Source: an uncultured Flavobacteriaceae bacterium
GTDB lineage: Bacteria > Bacteroidota > Bacteroidia > Flavobacteriales > Flavobacteriaceae
DNA length: 64,000 nt
Direction: 5' to 3'
Assembly (NCBI GenBank): GCA_947502635.1
Contig: CANNAN010000001.1
Coordinates: 665,246 to 729,245, forward strand
Both the position numbers and the translations under genes were made by a program. Of the stretch, positions 1-6,986 are shown in pieces. The first letter of the stretch is position 1; each line of letters opens with the position of its first letter. Under the pieces are notes generated by a model, which worked only from the letters and a program-made list of their open reading frames with translations, was not told the DNA's origin and searched no databases.

Positions 1-291
1 AGTTGGGTAAAAGCTTTTGAAGGCATTATTTTTAAACATGAAAATAAGCCATATAACAAGTATTAAGATAGATAAGATAATGCTAATATAGACGGTGCCA
101 TTTTCAAAAAAGATAGATTTAGCCCCATATTCACTTAAAACCTCAGGATTAGTAATAACTAAGAATCCAAAAATAAAGAATAACCCATGCAAAAATATAG
201 CAGTAGTTAAGGCCCATAATAATTTTGTATTCCAAATTATAGGATGATTTTCGAGTAAATATTGATTCGTTTTATATATAAATTTTTTCAT
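1..291 (-). CDS. Partial membrane protein of an ABC exporter operon (C-terminus outside window)
   Basis: A reading frame runs from an ATG at 291 off the left edge; 97 codons are visible. It begins MKKFIYKTNQYLLENHPIIW and contains two hydrophobic stretches (about residues 27-47 and 70-86), so it is an integral membrane protein. It starts 10 bases downstream of the stop of the ABC ATPase at 302-1459 on the same strand, so the two are very probably one operon and this is plausibly the permease partner. The family cannot be named from this fragment, and the permease role is inferred from position only. Confidence 0.65.
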   Translation of the reverse strand, partial: MKKFIYKTNQYLLENHPIIWNTKLLWALTTAIFLHGLFFIFGFLVITNPEVLSEYGAKSIFFENGTVYISIILSILILVIWLIFMFKNNAFKSFYPT

Positions 292-301
292 TGATTTAGC
301 T

Positions 302-1459
302 TTAAGAAACAAAGAAACGTCTTGTAGATTTTGTTATGTTACGCGTATAAATAACATCTATTTTGTGCTTTCCTAAAGTCTCAAGAACTAGAGGAAAAGC
401 TATCTCAAGAGGAAAATAAGCAATAAAAATTCCCCCGTTAAAGATGAGTTTTTCAAGGTTTAAATCAGTGAAAATTTGCTTGAGTTTATCTCTGTCACAA
501 TTGCAGTCAATTTCTACAATTAAATAATTTTTAGTTGTTGTATCTGTATTTTCATTTTCCTGCTCTTTATAAATCCCATCTTTAAGGTATATGACTTTAT
601 CAGATACCTTTTCTACTTCATATAATTGCTGAGAACTTAATATTAATGCAATCGGATTATTTATAGAATTACAAATAGATTTTAAATCTTCTAAAATAAC
701 CTGTTGAGCTAGTACATCTAAGTTGGCTAAAGGTTCATCTAAAAGCAATAATTCAGGTTGTCTTAATAAGGTTCTTGCCAATTCAAAACGCATCTTATAA
801 CCAGAAGATAACTCATGCCATTTTAAATGCTTATAATTCCATAAACCAAACCGAGCAATCATCATTAATACTCTGGTTTCATTTTCTTTGGGGCTTATGC
901 CGTAATTTGATAAAACAAATTTTAAATTGTCTTTAAGACTACCGTACCATTTTTTTGTTCTTTGTGGTATGTACACTAAATTAGAGCGTAAGTCATAGTC
1001 GCTATTAAATTCCTTATCAAAATTAAATTCCAAAGAACCTTCGTTATATTTTAGTTCTTTAGCCAAAATTCTTAATAATGTTGTTTTGCCATTACCATTT
1101 TCCCCTACTAAACCATACACATCGCTTTTGTGAATATTAATAGAAATAGGGCCTAATGAAAAGCGGTTTGTACCATAACTTTTAGTAATATTTGAACCAA
1201 CAACAACAGGTGTTTTAGTATTATATGCCTCAATTGGAATTTTGGAGATTTTATTTAGAATCTGAAGGCTTCTTTTTATGAGTTCATCTTCTTCATTTGG
1301 GAATTTTTCTTTCCAATCAGTAAGGGTAATTACGTCATTATAAATATCTAAATTTTGTGTATCGATAGCACAATCCATAAGTTTTCGATACCCTAAAAAA
1401 GTGTCTTTATTTTCAAAAAAAGTAGACACTTCTTTAATTCGCGCTTCAACTTTTGTCAT
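302..1459 (-). CDS. ABC transporter ATP-binding protein
   Basis: The 385-residue protein has a full ABC ATPase domain: Walker A GENGNGKTT at about 119-127, a Q-loop glutamine near 166, signature LSSGY at about 217-221 and Walker B ELLLLDEP at about 236-243. An unusual N-terminal extension of about 85 residues precedes the nucleotide-binding domain, and about 90 residues follow it. It would energise an exporter in the cytoplasmic membrane, probably with the membrane protein encoded immediately downstream (1-291). The substrate cannot be read from the sequence. It is divergent from mtaB. Confidence 0.88.
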   Translation of the reverse strand: MTKVEARIKEVSTFFENKDTFLGYRKLMDCAIDTQNLDIYNDVITLTDWKEKFPNEEDELIKRSLQILNKISKIPIEAYNTKTPVVVGSNITKSYGTNRFSLGPISINIHKSDVYGLVGENGNGKTTLLRILAKELKYNEGSLEFNFDKEFNSDYDLRSNLVYIPQRTKKWYGSLKDNLKFVLSNYGISPKENETRVLMMIARFGLWNYKHLKWHELSSGYKMRFELARTLLRQPELLLLDEPLANLDVLAQQVILEDLKSICNSINNPIALILSSQQLYEVEKVSDKVIYLKDGIYKEQENENTDTTTKNYLIVEIDCNCDRDKLKQIFTDLNLEKLIFNGGIFIAYFPLEIAFPLVLETLGKHKIDVIYTRNITKSTRRFFVS

Positions 1460-1506
1460 TTGTTATTATAAATTATTGGCTTTTATTTTAAGTCTTCAGA
1501 CTTAGA

Positions 1507-1537
1507 TTGTATTACTTGTCTCAATTCCGTAAATTTG
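1507..1537 (+). promoter_or_regulatory. Putative Bacteroidetes-type promoter of mtaB
   Basis: TTG at 1507-1509 and TAAATTTG at 1530-1537 are separated by 20 bases, matching the Bacteroidetes -33/-7 pattern (TTG, then TAnnTTTG). The site lies 70 bases before the mtaB start in the divergent intergenic region. Assigned by motif match only. Confidence 0.5.
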
Positions 1538-1606
1538 CAGGCTTTTAAGTTAGAAAACAAGTAAATATAAATACATTTCCTTCGTAAAGGAAATGAAACA
1601 CAATAA

Positions 1607-2932
1607 ATGAAGAAAAAACTCGCATTTTATACTTTAGGTTGTAAGCTGAATTTTTCAGAAACATCAACCATTGCTAGGAGTTTTACAGATGAAGGCTTTG
1701 ACCGTGTAGACTTTTCTGAAAAAGCAGATATTTATGTAATTAATACCTGTTCGGTTACTGAGAATGCGGACAAACGTTTTAAAACAATTGTAAAGCAAGC
1801 TCAGAAAGCAAATTCTGATGCATTTGTTGCTGCAATAGGGTGTTATGCGCAATTAAAACCTCAAGAATTGGCAGATGTTTATGGTGTTGATTTGGTTTTA
1901 GGAGCTACCGAGAAATTTAAAATAACAGACTATCTAAATGATCTTTCTAAAAATGATTTTGGACATGTACATTCTTGTGAAATAGAAGACGCCGATTTTT
2001 ATGTAGGAAGTTATTCCATTGGAGATAGAACCCGTGCGTTTTTAAAAGTTCAGGACGGTTGTGATTATAAATGTACATATTGTACCATTCCATTGGCACG
2101 TGGTATTTCACGAAGCGATACCATGGAAAATGTCTTAAAAAATGCTAAAGAAATTTCTAAGCAAAATATAAAGGAAATTGTTCTCACAGGTGTTAATATT
2201 GGTGATTATGGAAAAGGAGAATTTGGTAATAAAAAACATGAACATACTTTTTTAGATTTAGTTACCGAATTAGATAAAGTTGAAGGTATTGAACGATTAA
2301 GAATTTCGTCTATCGAGCCTAATCTTTTAAAAAATGAAACAATTGATTTGGTTTCTAAATCGAGAGCTTTTGTACCTCATTTTCATATCCCATTGCAATC
2401 TGGAAGTAACGAAATTCTTAAAAAAATGAAACGCCGTTATATGCGTGAATTGTATGTAGACCGTGTTTCAAAAATAAGAGAAGTAATGCCTCATGCCTGC
2501 ATAGGTGTAGATGTTATTGTTGGCTTTCCAGGAGAAACGGATGAACACTTTTTAGAAACTTATAATTTTTTAAGCGCATTAAATATTTCGTATTTACATG
2601 TATTTACATACTCAGAACGTGATAATACAGAAGCTGCAGAAATGACTGAGGTTATACCAAATAATGTAAGAAGTAAACGCAGCAAAATGTTACGAGGCTT
2701 ATCTGTTAAGAAACGGCGTGCTTTTTATGAAAGTCAAATAGGAACTACAAGAACGGTATTATTTGAAAGTGAAAATAAGGAAGGTTATATTCATGGGTTT
2801 ACCGAAAACTATGTTAAAGTAAAAACACCTTGGAACCCCCAATTAATTAATACATTACATCAGGTAGATCTTACGAAAATTGATGCTGATGGTTTAGTAA
2901 GGTTTGAGTTCACTAAAGTGTTTTCAAACTAG
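1607..2932 (+). CDS. mtaB: tRNA t6A37 methylthiotransferase MtaB
   Basis: The 441-residue radical SAM methylthiotransferase would convert t6A37 to ms2t6A37 in tRNAs that read ANN codons. The N-terminal domain has the three conserved cysteines that bind the auxiliary [4Fe-4S] cluster (C12 in TLGCKLNFSE, C48 in NTCSVTENAD, C79 in IGCYAQ). The radical SAM cluster motif CDYKCTYC gives C152, C156 and C159. A C-terminal TRAM-like region follows. TLGCKLN with NTCSVT is typical of MtaB; MiaB has a different N-terminal signature. Length is normal. The gene is monocistronic, divergent from the ABC operon. Confidence 0.93.
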   Translation: MKKKLAFYTLGCKLNFSETSTIARSFTDEGFDRVDFSEKADIYVINTCSVTENADKRFKTIVKQAQKANSDAFVAAIGCYAQLKPQELADVYGVDLVLGATEKFKITDYLNDLSKNDFGHVHSCEIEDADFYVGSYSIGDRTRAFLKVQDGCDYKCTYCTIPLARGISRSDTMENVLKNAKEISKQNIKEIVLTGVNIGDYGKGEFGNKKHEHTFLDLVTELDKVEGIERLRISSIEPNLLKNETIDLVSKSRAFVPHFHIPLQSGSNEILKKMKRRYMRELYVDRVSKIREVMPHACIGVDVIVGFPGETDEHFLETYNFLSALNISYLHVFTYSERDNTEAAEMTEVIPNNVRSKRSKMLRGLSVKKRRAFYESQIGTTRTVLFESENKEGYIHGFTENYVKVKTPWNPQLINTLHQVDLTKIDADGLVRFEFTKVFSN

Positions 2933-3085
2933 AAAACGGTAATTATCATTATTTTTTTTGTGATATTTTTAATACAAAGAAGGTATTTTCTACATATTAC
3001 CTAAAGTTTTACTCACTTTGACTTATTTATTGTGGAAATATAACGACGCGCTATATTTTTACGCGAGTTAATTGTGCCCCAAAAT

Positions 3086-3586
3086 ATGAATAAGTTATTC
3101 TTTCTTTTATGCTTTGCATTATTCCTGACAGGTTGTTCTGAGGAGGATAGTGGTGATATATCCATTGTGGGTACATGGAAGTTAACGGCTTGGAATGTTG
3201 CTGATGGATTTGATATTAATGATGATGGCATCGCTAGTACTAATATTTTGGATGAAATTGAATGCACAAACAATGAAACTTTAATTTTTGAAGCGAATGG
3301 TGTAGTAGCTTCAAATAAAACTTTTAATCCAGAGATAACTATTATTTTACAAGAAGGGACTACAAACAATTATATGTTTAATGTCACATGCGATAAGCAA
3401 GGTGTTATTGGTTTTGCTACAACTTATTCTCAAAATATAGATACTGTTACATTTAATGATAAGGAGTCTACTATAATTGGTAACCAATTGTTTTGTGTGA
3501 TTAAAGACGCTTTAAAAATATATAACGAAGATTTTACAGAAGTATTAGCTACCAAGGATTTAACATTAGTATATACTAAGCAATAA
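3086..3586 (+). CDS. Lipocalin-like lipoprotein
   Basis: The likely start is the ATG at 3086, not the GTG at 3074, because it places MNKLFFLLCFALFLTGCSEED directly as a lipoprotein signal with lipobox LTGC. The mature part starts with GTWKLTAWNV, as in lipocalin-like beta-barrel proteins common in Flavobacteriia, and has two later cysteines (in DEIECTNN and NVTCDKQ) that may form a disulfide. It is predicted to be anchored in the envelope. No ligand can be assigned. A strong terminator follows at 3615-3648. Confidence 0.75.
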   Translation: MNKLFFLLCFALFLTGCSEEDSGDISIVGTWKLTAWNVADGFDINDDGIASTNILDEIECTNNETLIFEANGVVASNKTFNPEITIILQEGTTNNYMFNVTCDKQGVIGFATTYSQNIDTVTFNDKESTIIGNQLFCVIKDALKIYNEDFTEVLATKDLTLVYTKQ

Positions 3587-3614
3587 ATAGTAACGCGACT
3601 TATTTATAGAACAC

Positions 3615-3648
3615 AAAAAATCCGAAACTAATAGTTTCGGATTTTTTT
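3615..3648 (+). terminator. Intrinsic terminator after lipoprotein gene
   Basis: A perfect stem (ATCCGAAACT paired with AGTTTCGGAT) is extended by A:T pairs and followed by a run of seven T. It lies 29 bases after the lipoprotein stop and before the convergent GNAT gene; flanking A and T runs may make it bidirectional. Confidence 0.85.
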
Positions 3649-3673
3649 ATGGTTAGTATTTTTTATATCAAAA

Positions 3674-3970
3674 TTAAATTCTTAATCCAACAGGGAGCAT
3701 ACGCTTATATTTTCTATTGCTTCTCACAAACTTAGCAATTTCAGGACTTGTAGGTACAATACTTAAATTACGTTCTTGGATTTGTTCAAATACAGCTTCT
3801 AAAAATTCTTTACTGAAGTCTTGGTCTTTAATGCCTTCTGGTATAATAAGCTTTGTTAAAAAAATCTTCCTTTCTTGTAAAGAATATTCAATTTTAGCTA
3901 AATGGTCATCAATTTTTATTTCAAATTGACGTAAAAAATCATTATCAATTAGTTCTGCAGCTTCAACCAT
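3674..3970 (-). CDS. Small GNAT-like N-acetyltransferase (COG2388 type)
   Basis: The open frame extends to 4060, but the first 30 codons look like untranslated AT-rich leader. ATG at 3970 gives a 98-residue protein beginning MVEAAELIDNDFLRQFEI, close to the usual length of the short GNAT-like family (YidJ/COG2388). It has the beta-strand pattern FEIKIDDHLAKIEYSL, then FLTKLIIPEGIKDQDFSKEFLEAVF and IVPTSPEIAKFVRSN near the C-terminus. Members are presumed acyltransferases with unknown substrate. The gene is monocistronic and convergent with the upstream lipoprotein. Confidence 0.72.
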   Translation of the reverse strand: MVEAAELIDNDFLRQFEIKIDDHLAKIEYSLQERKIFLTKLIIPEGIKDQDFSKEFLEAVFEQIQERNLSIVPTSPEIAKFVRSNRKYKRMLPVGLRI

Positions 3971-4162
3971 GGTAATTTTTGTTTTATTTCTTAGGAATCT
4001 TAAATAGTGAGCACTATTTATATAACTTTGTTTTGCAAAAGTACAAAAAAAAATTGTCATATTAAAGTTAAAATAAGGTTAATGCCTTATAAAATAAACC
4101 ATTAGAATACGGTTATTTAAATTTTAAAGACTATTTACTATGAAACTAAAACTATTGTTTAA

Positions 4163-4828
4163 ATGAACAAAGACATTATACATGTTTATTTAATGCCAGG
4201 AATGGCAGCCAGTCCAACGATTTTCGAATATATTAAATTACCAGAAGATCAATTCAAAGTTCACTGGCTTCAATGGATTTTACCAATTGATGATGAATCG
4301 ATTAGTGATTATGCATTACGAATGATTAAAAATATTAAACATGAGAATATTGTGTTATTGGGTGTGTCGTTTGGAGGTATATTGGTACAGGAAATTAGGA
4401 AACATATAAATGTTAGGAAACTCATTATAGTATCTAGTGTTAAATCCATGCATGAATTGCCTACACATTTGGTGTTAGCAAAAAAGATAAAGGCATATGC
4501 ATTAGTACCAACACAATTGGCTAGTAATATTGATTTGCTTGCAAAATATGCTTTTGGTAACTATTTAAAGAAGCGTATCGATTTGTACAAGAAATATTTA
4601 TCAGTTAATGATAGTAAATATTTAAGTTGGGCTATTAAACAAATAGTTTGTTGGAATCAAAACGAAAGTCAATCAGATATTATACATATTCATGGAGACA
4701 ACGATGCTATGTTTCCTATAAAAAACATAACAGATTGTATCCCTATAAAGAATGGCACACATATTATGATTATCAATAAATATAAATGGTTTAATGAGAA
4801 TTTACCGCGTATAATTTTAGAAAACTAA
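4163..4828 (+). CDS. Alpha/beta hydrolase
   Basis: The 221-residue protein has a nucleophile elbow GVSFGG (serine at about residue 73), an acidic residue in IHGDNDAMFP and a histidine in NGTHIMI, forming a complete alpha/beta-hydrolase triad. No signal peptide is visible, so it should be cytoplasmic. Esterase or thioesterase activity is possible but the substrate is unknown. It is 35 bases upstream of the lytic transglycosylase and probably co-transcribed with it. Confidence 0.78.
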   Translation: MNKDIIHVYLMPGMAASPTIFEYIKLPEDQFKVHWLQWILPIDDESISDYALRMIKNIKHENIVLLGVSFGGILVQEIRKHINVRKLIIVSSVKSMHELPTHLVLAKKIKAYALVPTQLASNIDLLAKYAFGNYLKKRIDLYKKYLSVNDSKYLSWAIKQIVCWNQNESQSDIIHIHGDNDAMFPIKNITDCIPIKNGTHIMIINKYKWFNENLPRIILEN

Positions 4829-4863
4829 ATAAAAATTTTACCTTTAAGCAAAACTTATTAAAA

Positions 4864-5790
4864 ATGAAGATAGTACAGAGAATGTTAGCGTTTGTGGGAT
4901 TACTAAGTTTATCAGCCCTATTTATTAATGCCCTACAAGACGCCCCAACAAATGAAAATTTCGAAAAAAAATTAATTAATGATTATAATGTTTATGCATT
5001 ACAAGTTCCAGATGATTTAAATTTTGCAGGAGAACCAATGCCGCTTAAAAACCCTGATATTTTAGAGCGGATGGATAGAGAATTGCTAGTGAATACGTAT
5101 TGGCAATCTAATGGTTTATTATTGTTTAAACGTGCAGGTAAGTATTTCCCAATAATAGAACCTATTTTAGAGGAATATGAAGTTCCAAATGATTTTAAAT
5201 ATTTAGCTGTTATAGAAAGTGGGTTAACCAATGCCGTATCACCAGCAGGAGCTCGGGGTTTTTGGCAAATAATGAAAGTAACAGGTAGAGAGAACGGACT
5301 AGAAATCAATAATAATGTAGATGAACGCTACCATTTAGAGAAAGCGACTCACGTAGCTTGTAAATATTTACTAAGGGCTAAAGCTCAATTAGGATCATGG
5401 ACATTGGCTGCAGCTGCATATAATGCAGGTAATGCAGGGGTTAGAAGACGTTTAAAAGAACAAAAAGTTTCTAATTATTACGATTTGTTGCTGAATGAAG
5501 AAACGGGACGTTATATGTTTAGAATTGTTGCTTTAAAAGAAATAATGAATCACCCTAAAAAATATGGATTTAACTTTAGAGATAAAGATTTATATACCGA
5601 TATCCCGACTTATAAAGTTGAAGTAGATACCACAGTAACCGATTTTTCAAAATTTGCACAAAATTTTGGTATTAATTACAAATTATTAAAACTTCATAAC
5701 CCTTGGTTGCGTGAATCGCATTTAAATAATAAATCAAAGAAATTGTATACTATCGATATCCCTAAAAAGGGCTATTATAATGTGCAATAA
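4864..5790 (+). CDS. Membrane-targeted lytic transglycosylase (SLT domain)
   Basis: The 308-residue protein has an N-terminal hydrophobic signal (about residues 8-24) and an SLT-type lytic transglycosylase domain. The catalytic glutamate is E118 in AVIESGLTNAVSPAGARGFWQ, and the conserved AYNAG motif is at 185-189. The enzyme would cleave peptidoglycan to 1,6-anhydromuropeptides in the periplasm. The C-terminal 75 residues resemble a degenerate LysM-like segment (YKVEVDTTVTDFSKFAQNFG), as in MltD-type enzymes, but this is weak. It ends in a terminator shared with the convergent gene. Confidence 0.85.
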   Translation: MKIVQRMLAFVGLLSLSALFINALQDAPTNENFEKKLINDYNVYALQVPDDLNFAGEPMPLKNPDILERMDRELLVNTYWQSNGLLLFKRAGKYFPIIEPILEEYEVPNDFKYLAVIESGLTNAVSPAGARGFWQIMKVTGRENGLEINNNVDERYHLEKATHVACKYLLRAKAQLGSWTLAAAAYNAGNAGVRRRLKEQKVSNYYDLLLNEETGRYMFRIVALKEIMNHPKKYGFNFRDKDLYTDIPTYKVEVDTTVTDFSKFAQNFGINYKLLKLHNPWLRESHLNNKSKKLYTIDIPKKGYYNVQ

Positions 5791-5806
5791 AAAGAAGAAA
5801 ACTACC

Positions 5807-5850
5807 AAAAAAAGAAGAGGATAAATAATATTTTTATCCTCTTCTTTTTT
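5807..5850. terminator. Bidirectional intrinsic terminator
   Basis: A long stem AAAAAAGAAGAGGATAAA / TATCCTCTTCTTTTTT lies between two convergent genes. A-runs and T-runs on both sides serve both strands. It overlaps the last codons of the TPR gene. Confidence 0.8.
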
Positions 5851-6409
5851 GAGCTCTTAAAGAACCACCACTACCATAATGTTGATTTGGCATTTGTGAG
5901 CGTTTCATATTTTGTTTCATCATTTTTATCTGGTCGGCTAACATACCTTGTTTATCCAGTTTTTGTGCTTCAGATAGTAGTTTTTGAGCTTCTTGCTTTC
6001 TGCGCTTAGAAAAGGCAATACCAGATAAATTCAATTTTGCCATAGCCAAATCATGATCCATAGATAATCCTAATGAAATAGCTTTTTTGAAATATTTTTC
6101 GGCATCATTCATATTACTTTGTGAAACCATAATACCATGCAAATAATTATAATACCCTTGTTGTTTCTTTACTAAAGCAGATTCAGGATTTTTAATTTTA
6201 TTGAGCCATTTTTTTGCACCATCAAAATCTTGTTTACGTAATCTTAAAAAAGCTAATAAAATAAACTCATTTTTAAAATAAAGGAATACAAAAATTAAAG
6301 AGAGGAGTATAAACATAATACCATTGCCTATATTGCCTTCAGTAAATTGATACACAGCAAATGCAATAATACCCGCAGCTATAATTAGTTTTATAATTTT
6401 ATTGTACAT
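5834..6409 (-). CDS. TPR-containing membrane protein of unknown function
   Basis: The 191-residue protein begins with two transmembrane segments (about 4-20 and 31-55), followed by a helical region with TPR-like repeats (FDGAKKWLNKIKNPESALVKKQQGYYNYLHGI, then DAEKYFKKAISLGLSMDHDLAMAKLNLSGI). The tail is basic and low-complexity (GSGGSLRAQKRRG). It is probably a membrane-anchored scaffold with the TPR part in the cytoplasm. No function can be assigned. Confidence 0.7.
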   Translation of the reverse strand: MYNKIIKLIIAAGIIAFAVYQFTEGNIGNGIMFILLSLIFVFLYFKNEFILLAFLRLRKQDFDGAKKWLNKIKNPESALVKKQQGYYNYLHGIMVSQSNMNDAEKYFKKAISLGLSMDHDLAMAKLNLSGIAFSKRRKQEAQKLLSEAQKLDKQGMLADQIKMMKQNMKRSQMPNQHYGSGGSLRAQKRRG

Positions 6410-6611
6410 TTTAATAAGTTTATAATGTGAGTAGGCTTTATTTTTACTTAAATAATAAGACCTTTTTTTGTTTTAGACTGCAAAGAAACTAAATTTTTAT
6501 TAAAAGTAGCCCATAGATATTTAACAAAAAAGTATTGAAGGATCTAAACGATCCAAGGTTTAACAAGGAATATTTTAATCAAAAAAATAATTAAAAATAT
6601 TTTTCTAAAAA
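6410..6611. other. Non-coding stretch upstream of rpmH
   Basis: About 300 bases separate the TPR gene from rpmH. The first 200 are AT-rich with no convincing frame. The only structure seen is a small perfect hairpin GGATC-TAAAC-GATCC at 6540-6554. The rpmH promoter follows. Confidence 0.5.
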
Positions 6612-6614
6612 TGG

Positions 6615-6645
6615 TTTGCAAAGTAATAAAGGCTTTGTATATTTG
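6615..6645 (+). promoter_or_regulatory. Promoter of rpmH
   Basis: TTTG at 6615-6618, a 19-base spacer and TATATTTG at 6638-6645 are a perfect match to the Bacteroidetes TTTG-N19-TAnnTTTG promoter. It lies 66 bases before the rpmH start, as expected for a strongly expressed ribosomal gene. Confidence 0.8.
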
Positions 6646-6711
6646 CCCTCGGTTTTGGAGAAGGTCCAAACATTAGAAAAAATACAATTCAGATTTTAAA
6701 GATACAAGATA

Positions 6712-6873
6712 ATGAGTAAAAGAACATTTCAGCCTTCTAAAAGAAAGAGAAGAAACAAACACGGTTTCAGAGAAAGAATGGCTTCTGCTAATGGCAGAAA
6801 GGTATTAGCACGTAGAAGAGCTAAAGGAAGAAAAAAATTATCTGTGTCATCTGAAACAAGACATAAGAAATAA
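6712..6873 (+). CDS. rpmH: 50S ribosomal protein L34
   Basis: The 53-residue protein [20 protein letters not shown]... has the universal L34 core ([34 protein letters not shown]). It is a small arginine- and lysine-rich component of the 50S subunit. A consensus promoter lies upstream and a hairpin with a T-run at 6897-6928 downstream. The usual bacterial neighbour rnpA is absent here, which is common in this phylum. Confidence 0.97.
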   Translation: MSKRTFQPSKRKRRNKHGFRERMASANGRKVLARRRAKGRKKLSVSSETRHKK

Positions 6874-6896
6874 TGATTAACAATTGTTGATATTTT

Positions 6897-6928
6897 AAAG
6901 GTGTTACTTAAGTGTAACGCCTTTTTTT
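6897..6928 (+). terminator. Intrinsic terminator after rpmH
   Basis: The stem AAAGGTGTTAC / GTAACGCCTTT has one G:U pair, a 6-base loop and a following T-run of at least seven. It starts 24 bases after the rpmH stop. Confidence 0.85.
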
Positions 6929-6986
6929 ATATCTGCTGATGATTATTTTTGTAATAAATTATAATACACCACATAACTAGTAAAAA

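Noticed and set aside
3013..3369. 118-codon open frame on the - strand
   Set aside because: It is antisense to the lipoprotein gene with a clear lipobox and shows no domain.
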